The notes under the pieces are model-generated. The model was not told the DNA's origin. It saw nothing but the letters and a program-made list of their open reading frames with translations, and made no database searches. 64,000 nucleotides of DNA from Mesorhabditis belari (Eukaryota > Nematoda > Chromadorea > Rhabditida > Rhabditidae), in assembly GCA_958450365.1 (NCBI GenBank), contig CAUEEP010000760.1, positions 383,462 through 447,461 of the forward strand, in the 5' to 3' direction. This document shows positions 34,560-45,116 of this stretch, piece by piece. The translations under genes were made by a program, and so were the position numbers. Numbering within the stretch: position 1 is the stretch's first letter; the number at the start of each line of letters is the position of its first letter.

Positions 34560-34945
34560 AGTTAACTCCCTCTGGAGAAAGGAAGATCAAGTGCGTTGTG
34601 GTGTAATGGTTAGCCAAGTGGCCGGTAAGCGAAAGGTCACAGGTTCGAGCCCCGGCGGTGCACGAATTTTTGATCTGCTCTAGTTCCAACTGGTGACCCC
34701 AGAAGTATGGGTCCTGCAATGCCGGCTAAGGTCTTCATACCTAGTTGCGAGCGTACCTCAGGCCCAAGGCCTATAAATCAAGACGTGTGGAACCGTCACG
34801 TCTAGGGAGGAGGGAAGTTAACTCCCTCTGGAGTAAGGCAGATCAGGTACGTTGTGGTGTAATGGTTAGCCAAGTGGCCGGTAAGCGAAAGGTCACGGGT
34901 TCGAGCCCCGGCGGTGCACGAGTTTTTGATCTGCTCCAATTCCAG
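34560..34945 (+). repeat. Tandem pair of tRNA-derived (SINE-like) elements
   Basis: Two copies (34560-34690 and 34815-34945) start GTTAACTCCCTCTGGAG and contain a tRNA-like segment. It has an A-box-like GTGTAATGGTTAGCCAAG, a perfect B box GGTTCGAGCCC, and 5' GTGCG matched by 3' GTGCAC as a weak acceptor stem. The anticodon arm does not fold properly and the T stem is mispaired in the first copy, so I do not call functional tRNA genes. The shared flanks outside the tRNA-like part (TTTTTGATCTGCTC) argue for a retroposed or duplicated element. Confidence 0.65.
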
Positions 34946-35239
34946 CTCACTAGTTATTACTATTACAGTAAGCCATGTCAACACAGTGCCCATTAATTTC
35001 AGATGTTCTGTTTTTTACATATTTTCACAAATATTTTATTTATTGAATCAAAGAACAAAATTCATTTTTGCAAAGTTTAACACACTTCTGCTAGGTTTTC
35101 TTAGCCAAACTCTGGTCCAATCAAATCGCAAGCGGACTCGCTTACTATGTATTAGCATTTAGACTGGTCTAATTTCCTACATTTTGATGATTGAAATCCG
35201 ATCTTTATTCCGAAAATATGGACTAAGCTTTCGCAGTTT

Positions 35240-35650
35240 CACACATTCATGACGAGGCTTTTTGATTTTTGCCTACATTATTTCCCTTCCAGCTCATCTA
35301 AAAACGTTCACAGACAACCGATTTACTTAAGTTAGGGACCAAAACGAAGAGAAATGTTTCACCATCATTTATCTAAAAACAGATTAAGGAAATATTGAGT
35401 TTGAAGAAAGTTCCGAATGTTTTAGCATGAGAAATTTCCCGCATCACCGGTGATCCGAGAATAAATTTGCATTCAAAGATTCATAACTCTCTTTAAAGTC
35501 ATTATTTTTTCAAACAGTTTCCAGATAAATGATTCTCAAATATTTCTCTTCATTTCGACTCCTAACTTAAGTAAATCGGTTGCCTGTGAACGTTTTTAGA
35601 CGAGCTGGAAAAGAAAGAAAAGGCAAAAATCAAAAAAACCTCTTTGTGAA
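35240..35650. repeat. Long palindrome with a partial third arm
   Basis: TTTTTGATTTTTGCCTACAT, CCAGCTCATCTAAAAACGTT and ACCGATTTACTTAAGTTAGG return inverted at 35565-35635. A third, inverted partial arm lies at 35755-35845. Likely a hairpin element. Confidence 0.75.
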
Positions 35651-35845
35651 TGTGGTAAAATCAAGTTTTTGACAGAAATATTGAAAAATTTCATCTAAAA
35701 CAGGTTTATTTGACAAAATCTAAGTTCTGGATAGTTTTTACTCTTCATTTTGATTCCTAACTTAAGTAAATCGGTAGCCTGTGAACGTTTTTAGACGTGC
35801 TGAAAGGGAAATAACTTACGCAAAAATCAAAAAGCCTTGTCATGA

Positions 35846-36660
35846 ATGTGTTAACCATCTATAGCTCATAAAAAACCCGCTAACTATTAAAATGGCTAAC
35901 GAATTCTTAAAATTCAGTTGATCTTTCCATTAACTAACTGTAATGAAGTAATGTAATGAAGTAAAGATTAATCATAAAATTAATTTCGTTTTAAATTCGA
36001 AAAGACTAGCTCATTTTCAATGAGAAGCTCACAAATATGCCAATGGATGAGATGGAGAGGCCAAATGGATGAGATGGAGAGGCCAAATGGAGAGACCCGG
36101 GGGGTCCACCAAAAAGCCATTGAATAGCCTAGTGAATGGGAGTGGAGAGACGGCTAAAGGGGGGAAAGAAGACAGAAGACAGAAGAAACGCAAGAAACGA
36201 GAAGAGGGAGTCTTTGGAAAGATTTCCCTTCTAGGGTGGGGGTCCAATCGATGCTTGTCCCGGGACACCCCTCGTGGGCCCTCCCCTCACCCCATCCTTC
36301 CACCGGCCTGTGTCCCCCTCTGACTTGGGTCCCCCTGCTGCCCACCCCCCTTTTTTTCCGTCTTTACATGGACCATGTCTCAATACAAGGAAAGATACGA
36401 GGTGGGTCTTGTTTTATCTTCTCTTTCAACTCATCAGTGATAATTATAGTTTTCTAGTTCGCGGATAGATTTTTGGGAACTCTTGCGTAAAGACGAGATT
36501 CTTAAAATACATTTAGCCTCTGAGGCTTTGAATCTTTTTGTTACTTGAAGTAGGAAAGTCGATCGAACTTACTATTGATTCAAATGAAACACTTGATTTG
36601 ATTGATTGATTTAATTGATTTGATTGATCGATTTGATTGATTGATTCAAATGCAATACTC
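35846..36660. other. Intergenic with a GC-rich C-tract
   Basis: 36030-36360 is purine-rich then C-rich (GGGTCCCCCTGCTGCCCACC). 36590-36650 holds TTGATTGATT repeats. No supported exon. Confidence 0.4.
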
Positions 36661-36734
36661 GATTCAAAAAGTTGGTCTTATATTGCAAGCTTTAAGCTGA
36701 ATTTCTAGCTCAATTTCTTTAAGATAACTCAATT

Positions 36735-37200
36735 GAAAACATTGAAAAGCTCTGAGTCGGATTAATCTTTTCCAACAACAGGAATTACCCACTGATTTTC
36801 TAGTTTCCGACTTCTTAGTCAACTTTTTAGGCACTGATTTGATCAAGTGATTCATTGGATTACCGATAAAAAGTATGAAATGAAAAACTAAGGCTCACAA
36901 TTTTCAATATGGTACATTTTCAAGAGCTGAAAAGCTGAAGTGTCATCTTTTGCTATTTCCAGAAGCCTTATTTAGCCTTCAAAGAGGCTTTTTGCCATTT
37001 CCAGGAGTCCTATTTAGCTATTTACTGTTTAAAGACAGTTTAAAAGACTTAAAAATTGGTTTTAGTGCTTTAACAAAAAAGTAAAAAGATTTTGACAGTG
37101 AGGGGATTCAAAACAGGACAAGAAGTGTGAAAGGGCGAGCATACTATCCGCCTTCGGTCACTTCTCAGAGGAAAATACCGTATTTTTTCTAATAGTAGTG
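36735..37200. repeat. Second copy of the dispersed repeat at 27071-27540
   Basis: Same order and orientation of blocks as at 27071-27540. It ends abruptly at AATAGTAGTG, after which unrelated sequence begins (CACCCCAGCGAGCCGAGTTG). Confidence 0.85.
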
Positions 37201-37800
37201 CACCCCAGCGAGCCGAGTTGGGGACGATTTTACGGTTTCCAAGCTTCTTCAGAAGCCCGACACTCTAATCTCGCACTAGATCTCATCGTTAGCTACATTT
37301 TCCGATCTCACATCAATAGGTTCTGATAAGCGGTTCTCGAGATTTCGAGCAATTTAGGCGACGCTCACGGTGAACTACTATTCGAGAAAATTCGGTAATT
37401 CGGCTTCACAACGCAGCGCTGTTTTTCCAAAAAGTGCTCAAGCTTCAAAAGCAAAAGCAAAAGGATGCTATAGAGTAAAACTGAAAAACACGTATCCTTT
37501 AGAATTTGAAGGTGGCGTTCCAAGTCCCATATCTTAAATCAATGCTAAGTTAAAGCAGTTTCCTAGTAAGAAGTGAGTTGTCTTTGAAGGAGTACAAGTT
37601 TGAAGGAGCACAAGTAGTAGAGTTTCTTAGGCTTCGTAAATTCTTAATCAATTTTTGCAAGTGTGAACTTGCTGATCTTTTTGTTATCTCTTTACCTATC
37701 AAAGCTAGAGTTTAATGCTTAAAATTAGCATTCTTAAAATCAACATTCTTTGCTTTAATATTAATTTTACTTCATTTCTAAAAACTGTTGATCATTTTTA
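37201..37800. other. Intergenic, a GC-balanced island then AT-rich
   Basis: 37201-37400 is less AT-rich than its surroundings but has no open frame with splice sites. The remainder is AT-rich. Nothing is recognised. Confidence 0.35.
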
Positions 37801-40800
37801 TTTTACCAGCATCTCGCATAAATCCCTAACTATTAGGCTGTCCAGAAAGTCTTTTCGTTTCTTTTCGTTTCTTTTCGTACTTCTGTTGAAAAATAACAGC
37901 TTAACCAATTAATCGATGGACATTTGATACGCGCCCGCCCCTTTTTCCATTGGAAATTTAACTTTGAGCTTTAAATATCTTTGTGTTTGGGTGTTCAATT
38001 TAAATATTCTTGGTATCATTAGATGCGCTAAGTTTTTCTCTGTCGATTGGTACAAAAACTATTTCAATTGAACAGCCCAACGCCGAGATTTTTGAGCTGA
38101 AAGTTGGATTGCCAATGGCAAAGGGGCGGGGCGCGTATAAAAGGTCTTTCTGGCCTCGCCCCCATTAACCTATGGTTTTCTCTAAATAAAAAGTTTTTAT
38201 TGTTCAATTTCCCATCTTTTTAAGTTAATTTGGCTTTATTTTTAAGCAAATTCGAGAGTGAAAGAGTGTTTTTTCGAGAAATTCGATAGTGTTTTTTGTA
38301 AAAATCTATAAAAAGCTCTAAGAAGAAGCTGGCTAAATCAATTTCTCTGAAAATTTGCCTATATACTAAACGTTTTGTGCTCTATCTTTTATCTATTGGC
38401 CCCAAGATAGGTTTCCTTGGCATAAAGTGTCTAAATCGCATCATCGAGCCGTCCTTTCGCTCAATTGTCTTTGAATTTTGAAGATAAGCTTTTCAACTAA
38501 AGTGTAACAGTCTCACAATGAGTATTAATAGCTGACAATAAGTTGATACTTAACTAGACTTGCTGAAAAATGGATTTGATATTAGATTTTTTGGTTTAAT
38601 ACAATATTAAGCGCACTTTTTCATGAAAAAAAGCTGATTTTGCCAGAAAAGAAACCTGCCTCCAATACTTGCCTCCAATAAAAAGTACAGTACAGCTAGA
38701 AAATTATATAGTTTAGCTACCTTTTTATGCACTAACTTTCATTTAAACTCATTTAAACTCATTTAAAATATATTATTCATTTAAAGAGTCCAAAATCCAG
38801 TCACAATTATATTCTAAATCGTTGAACTCTTTGACTTTTTCGTAAACATTCCTTTTTCTGTAGCTTCTCCGTAATTTTTCTCGGCGCAGGTGCATTTTTC
38901 AAGATAATTACTCGTCGAATTTGATAATTGGCCATTAAACGTTATCATTTTCCTTTGCAAAAATGACCATTGAACAGTTTTGAGATAAAATCATCACGTT
39001 TTGTTTTGCCGTTTTGCCGTTTTGCCCAAAGTAGCCTTTTGAGCAAATCCTTTTTTTCAATAAATTGTATTTTGAAATCCTTTTGAAATTCTGATTTCTA
39101 GATCATTTCTACTAAAAACTACAAAACTAATAATAGTAGCATTTCTTGGAATATCTCGGAAAATGAAAATGATCTATTTGGACTCTAGATTTTTGCATCT
39201 TTTGCACCTTTCCTGGTACATCTACACTTTGTGTACCAATAGAGTGATTATCCCGCAAAAGTGGAAGGAGATAAATTGAGAATTTCTTGCAAGCAAAGTA
39301 TATTCCTGAAACTGTAGTTTAAATTCTTCAAATTTTAAGAAAGTTGGTTTTTCGGATCCGGAACTTTTTCCTACAATAATACTTTAAATTTGCATTTCCT
39401 TGGTCATCTTTATAAGTACATATCCATCATAAAGCTGCACTAAAAGCAGCTTTCAAACTTTTCAACTTTAATGTTCAATATTTTGCTTCTATTTGATATA
39501 TAATAGAAGCAAACTAATCTCACCAATAGAAGCAAACTAATCTCACCAATAGAAGCAAACTAATCTCACCAATAGAAGCAAACTAACCTCACCACTTTTC
39601 ATAGTTTTTCAAGGAAATGTTTTGTCTAGCTCTTGTAAGTTAAAAGGCTGTCCAGAGAATCCAGAAAATTTTTGCATCTTTTTCGTTTACTTCCTTTCCT
39701 GGTACATCTATACCTTGTGTATCAATGGAGTGATTATCTCGCAAAAGCGAAAGGAGATAATCTGAAAATATCTCATTGCGAGCAAAGTATATTCCTGAAG
39801 CTGTAGTCCAAATTCTTTTCAGGCAAGAAATTTTGATTTTTCGGATTTGAAACATTTTTCTATGGCGATTCTTTAAATTTCCATTTCTTGGGTTATCTTT
39901 AGAGTTAGTGTATTGATCATAAAGCTGCACTAAAAGAACTTTCAATCTTTTCAAATTTGACGTTTAATATATTAAGAAGCAAACTATTAAGACAACTTTT
40001 CATGGCTTTTCAAAGAAATTGAAGTCTAGCTCTTGAAGTCTAGCTCTTGAAGCTGTTCAGAAAGTCTTTTCGTTCCTTTTTATACTTCTGTTTAAAACCA
40101 ACAAATGCATCAATTGAACTACGGTTTGTTTTATTAGAAAAGCCAATTATTTCTCAGTAAAATAACATTAAAATGAGTTTAAAATGTCTTATGTCTGGGT
40201 TTTTTTGCGAGCATGAAGTCGGGTAGTCAAAAAGGGCGACGGCTTCATGATGCAAACACTTTAGCTTTAGAAAAGTCACACTTTAGCTAAGGAAACCTAC
40301 CTTGGTGTCAAAAGATAAAAGATAGAGCACAAAAAGTCGGTATATAGACAAATTTTCAGAGAAATTGATTCAGCCAGCTTCTTCTTAGAGCTTTTTATAG
40401 ATTTTTACGAAAAACACTATCGAATTTCTCGAAAAAACACTCTTTCACTCTCGAATTTGCTTGAAAGTGAACCGAAATTGACTTGAAAAGATAGGCAATA
40501 GAACAATAAACACTTTTGATTTAGAGAAAACCATAGGTTAATGGGGGCGGGGCCAGAAAGACCTTTTATACGCGCCCCGCCCCTTCGCCATTGGCAATCC
40601 AACTTTCAGCTCAAATATCTCGGCGTTGGGCTGTTCAATTGAAATAGTTTTTGTACCAATCGACAGAGAAAGACTTAGCGCATCTAATGATACCAAGAAT
40701 ATTTAAATTGGACAGCCAAACACCAAGATATTTGAGCTCAAAGTTAAATTGCCAATGGAAAAAGGGGCGGGTGCGTGTCAAATGTCCATCGATTAATTGG

Positions 40801-40905
40801 TTAAGCTGTTATTTTTCAACAGAAGTACGAAAGGAAACGAAAAGAAACGAAAAGACTTTCTGGACAGCCTAATAGTTAGGGATTTATGCGAGATGCTGGT
40901 AAAAT
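37801..40905. mobile_element. Giant palindromic composite element with mariner ends (family A)
   Basis: Left arm 37801 to about 38470 and right arm about 40240 to 40905 are inverted copies of roughly 650 bases. The mariner-like ends TTAGGCTGTCCAGAAAGTCT sit at 37833 and, inverted, near 40874. The 31 bases outside them (ACCAGCATCTCGCATAAATC and so on) are also inverted copies. Each arm carries family A blocks around GGGGCGGGGCGCGTATAAA. The centre (39060-40010) holds two direct copies of a segment with CATCATAAAGCTGCACTAAA, four repeats of AATAGAAGCAAACTAATCTC at 39500-39595, and an internal mariner end GCTGTTCAGAAAGTCTTTTC at 40059. No transposase survives. Confidence 0.8.
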
Positions 40906-42340
40906 GAAAATCCTACGGGTTTTTGGCTATCTATAGGTTAAATCGTCACATTCGCCCTTCAGCCTAAGTCACTTGTAAACAGCATCCCGCTGACAGTATC
41001 GCCTCTTCGCCTCAGTTTCCCAGTGTGCACACATGTGTCTCTAGGGGTCTGCCCTCTTCCCCTCTTTCTCCTCTTTCCCCCACCAACTTCCCCCTTCACC
41101 ATCGCCTGTTGCCCCCTCTTCTCCCATCCATTTCCTTTTCCCTTTCTCTTTTCCGCCATTTCCTTTTCCCTTCCTCTTTTCCCTTTCTCTTTTCCCGTTT
41201 TTCTCCATTTCCCCCCGTATTCACCATCTATTGATGCCCGCAAATAGGAGCGTTCCATTACCCGCAAGAACATTCCACCAGCCACCCCCTTTCCCTTCAA
41301 TACACTCATTCACATGCACACGTTTCGTAATTTTTTTTTTGGTTTGCCATTTCTTTGAATTGATCACATTTCATTAGAAGTCATGTTCTAGAAAAAAAAA
41401 ACGCGCGTTTCGTAATTGCCAATTCATCATTTTTTGTGGATTTTGCGATCGTTAAAAACAGTTTTTCGAAATCATAATGAAATCATCTGTTTGATCGGCA
41501 ATTTTCGGTTTTGATTTTCATAATCTTATTCATAATCTTTGTAAGATTTGTTTTGAAAACAATAGCAATACATTTTCGAACTTGCTTAAAGCTTTGCAGA
41601 TTTTTGGAATCTATTTCTATGCACTAATCGATCTAATCTAACCTATATCTATTTATCTGAAAGTTTATGAAGTTCAAAGGTTCAAAAAATTAATCTCTTG
41701 CAAAATATACTCTTTATTACGTGTTACATAATTGCCATTTCACTGTGTTTTCGTTTATTTTTGATGCCCGACCACTGACGCGAGTCGAATTCTCGCGGAA
41801 TTACTGTATAGTTTGTATAGTATATAGTTTAAGTCTAGTTGAAAAATTTGCAAGCTTTTCAGTTTCAAAAACTTATTTTAAATCAAGAATAGCTTTTTCT
41901 ACTTCAAGTTTTGCCTGAGACAGACAAATTTTGCCTGAGACAGTCAAATCTATGACCTAATTTGTTCTCGAGACATTTTTTGTCTGATTCGTCCTGTTGT
42001 TTATAAGAAAAATCCCGAAATTCACGTCTTCTTCTCAAAATTCTCTAATCTTTTCAAATTAAAAACTTCTCATTTCATTCGGAAGCCAAAAACATTTTCT
42101 TTTCTGTAGTTTTCTTCGATTTTCCTTCTTTTTCCCTCTTTCTGTCCCTCATTTCCCTCTTTCTGTAGACTTTTTTTTTGTAGGTGGTCGAGAAATCCGG
42201 ATATTGGTTGTAGGCTAGATTTCACCTGCGAACAGAAAAGGAAATTAATCTGTAAACAAACTCTTTTCGGTTTCTAGCAAGAGTTTAGAAGTTGCGAACT
42301 TTTTGTGTTGATCTAAAAGTTGTTTCAACTTTTAGAGTTT
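40906..42340. other. Intergenic, C-rich tract and AT-rich remainder
   Basis: 41040-41220 is strongly pyrimidine-rich on the plus strand (TTCCCTTTCTCTTTTCC), giving Pro/Leu/Phe ORFs on plus and Lys/Gly ORFs on minus. No gene was found. Confidence 0.4.
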
Positions 42341-42430
42341 GAAGCGCGAATCCGTCGATGGCGACAGTTGAAATTTGGCTTCGGTGAGACGACACACAGG
42401 AGATCGACTTCACAGGAACCGACGAAAGCG
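42341..42430 (+). other. Possible small exon with a good donor
   Basis: TTTTAG then 90 bases of balanced composition ending AAAGCG before GTGAGTTG. An internal ATG (42358) opens a short frame, MATVEIWLR, which then stops. It could be a non-coding 5' exon. It is 2.7 kb upstream of the kinase, whose own start already has an in-frame stop before it, so linkage is unproven. Confidence 0.2.
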
Positions 42431-42989
42431 GTGAGTTGAATTGAATTTATGAAGTAGTGAACTCAGAAATGGAAACAAACTGGCATATGAAAAGTTGCAA
42501 ATACCAGAATTTGAAAGTAAGCTAGAGTACAGGCAAGAAGAAACCCTAGAACTGGTCACACGCTTCAAAAGAGACCATCTTTCAGACAGCTATTACGCTC
42601 TTACGATCTTTGCAAGCCCAGCTGTTACTAGAAATCATTCTAAGCCAAATATAAACTACTATCAACATAAGTACCATAAAATAGAAGCCTAAATAGATCT
42701 AATAGAAGCTTAAATAGATCTAATAGAAACCTAAATAGATCTAATAGAAATCTAATAGATCTAATCGAAGCCTCCTCCAGGGAAGGGTTGAAAATAGGAA
42801 ACCCGGGCTTCTATTATTTGATAGCAAGAAAGTCTTTGCCCAGATTTAAACTAGAATTTCTTAAAAACGAATTCAAGAACACTTTGTTCTATTATTTACA
42901 AGTCGACTCCAAGAAATTACTCGTAAAAAATGAGTGCAGCTTTCCCTTACAATTATAGATTTTTGAAAAAGCATTATTTTCTAGCTTAA

Positions 42990-44700
42990 ATTCAGCTCAC
43001 TTTTCGAATCAAAAAAAGATCGAATCAAAATTTCAATCAAAACTATTTCTTTGTTGGAAAGAAAAGAAAAAACAAATGCTTCACCAACGACATTACAAAT
43101 GGAGCGAACTTCCAAAGAGCTTAGACTCTTCTTCCCTTTCAGTCTAATTTTCTCATTATTTGTTTCCTTTGTGAGCATTTGTGGTGATGTTGAGAAAAAA
43201 GTTGGATAAGAAGATCGAATCAAAATCTGAATCGAAATTATTGCTTTGTTGGAAAGAAAAGAAAACCAATGCTTTGACATCACGAAGGAATTCTTGGAGT
43301 GAACTTTCAAAAGACTGGGATTCTTCAACAAGCGCTCAGAACAGAAGCTCTCGCTTCTGATCTGGGACCAGCATTTGGCTCACAGAAGGCTCACAGAAAC
43401 AGAGCTCACAGCAGCAGAAAGGAGTATATCGAGAAGATCAATCAAAAATCATTTTTTGATGTCATCTTCTTGGCGTTGAGTGTTTGCTAAACTAGGTCAT
43501 TCTGAAAAGTTAAAGCCTAAATCGCCTTAATCGATAAAATTTGCATAATCGCAAATTTTCCCGGTTCTAAGTACTTGATTCTAGCTTTTGAATGGAATCC
43601 ACTACCTATCCATTAACCCGTTATAAACTTGTCTAAAGGCTGGTCACTTAAAAAGTGACCAAGTCACTTTAGCTAAAGAAATCTCTTATTTTTTACCTAA
43701 AGTCCACCATGATTTATCAAAAATTTTTTTGAAATATAGTCAAGTTTATCAAAAAAATTTGGGAAGAATTCATGGATTAGTTTTTGAGAAATCAGCGTGC
43801 AAACTTTTTCTACAAACTTTCTTGCCAACTTAATAGAATAATTACGATAAACCCCAGCTTGTGTCTGTAACATTTCCTTGAGCTCAAGGTCAATTGGTTG
43901 TTCGTGAAAGTGCATAGAACGATCATACAAAAAAAAGTTAGTTCCTGTTTGGGTGATAGACTAGAGACGGGAAATCTAGGGTTTAGCTTTGAAGAAAAGT
44001 TTCTAGGAAACATTCCCAACTTATCCTGTCCCTTTTGTTGGTTTCTTTGTTACATTCAGTAAAAACAAAGTACAGACAGACTAGTCTAGAGTACAGATAA
44101 ACTAGTTTTTGATCTGAATACATAATAAATTTAACTGTTGCTGAGTTGAGCAAAAAGACGATAGTATAAAGGCAGTAGATCTCTTGCGCCTGCTTACATT
44201 TAACAATTGTACAATTTAACAATGGCTAGACCCCGTTATTTACAGGCTTTTTAGACTCTAAACCTATCTGGTACTAGTCTCATTGTTGGATTTGAAAAGC
44301 ATTAAATTAAATTAGCCTTAATCATAAATTTTCCCTATTTTAAGTACTTGATTTTAGGTTTTGAATGGGATCCATTGCCTATTCATTAACCCATTAAAAA
44401 CTTGTCTAAAGGCTGGTCACTCAAAAAGTGACCAAATCACTTCAGTTGAAGAAATCTCTTATTTTTTACCTGAAGCTTACTCTGATTTTCAGCACAGACT
44501 AGTACAGATAGACTAGTTTTTGACCTGAATTCATAATAGACTTAACTGTTGCTGAGTTGAACAAAAAGACAATAGTATAAAGGCAGTAGATCTCTTGCGC
44601 CTGCTTACATTTAACAATTGTATGGCTAGATCCAGTTATTTACAGGCTTTTCACAGACTCTAAACCTAGCCCTATCTGGTATTAGTCTCATTGTTGGATT
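42990..44700. repeat. Local duplications, direct and inverted
   Basis: 43015-43080 and 43215-43280 are direct repeats (CGAATCAAAA, TTGTTGGAAAGAAAAG). 43525-43700 is repeated at 44305-44480 (CTTGTCTAAAGGCTGGTCAC, CTCTTATTTTTTACCT). 44080-44290 is repeated at 44500-44700 (CAGTAGATCTCTTGCGCCTG, CTGGTACTAGTCTCATTGTT). No coding frame is conserved. Confidence 0.7.
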
Positions 44701-45116
44701 TGAACAGATCTAAAATCTTATTTGATAAGTAATCATAATCTAACAGCTCGTGTTTTCTTTTCAAATAAAAAAAATCAGTTTTGTTGCTTAAATTTCTATT
44801 TTGAATTTTCCTTTTGAAGTTTCCTTTTGAAAGAAAAGGATTTCTAAAATCAAAAACAATATCCGTATCCCGAAATATCTGTTTTAAGAATGAGAAATTC
44901 ATTGAGAAATTCGTAAATTTACAAAAGAAAACTAAATCTTTTTTGTCAATTTCAATCTCTCCCTGTTCGCCAAAAAGCGCTATTGAAAAGGGTTGGGAAA
45001 TTCGGGGAAATCCTTTTTTTTGTTATCATTTCCTTTTCCAAGCGTTCCCTACAAATACAAAGCCACTTTTTGATCTGATTCAATTCATTTCTATAGACTA
45101 AAGATTTATTCTAAAA

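Noticed and set aside
34590..34670. Functional tRNA genes
   Set aside because: A and B boxes are present but the anticodon arm and T stem do not pair properly, and the copies share long non-tRNA flanks.
41023..41309. Pro/Phe-rich and Lys/Gly-rich ORFs
   Set aside because: Strand-asymmetric pyrimidine tract; composition explains both frames.
42358..42430. N-terminal exon of the MKK7 gene
   Set aside because: Its frame stops and the kinase ATG has its own upstream stop; no evidence joins them. Kept only as a low-confidence exon.
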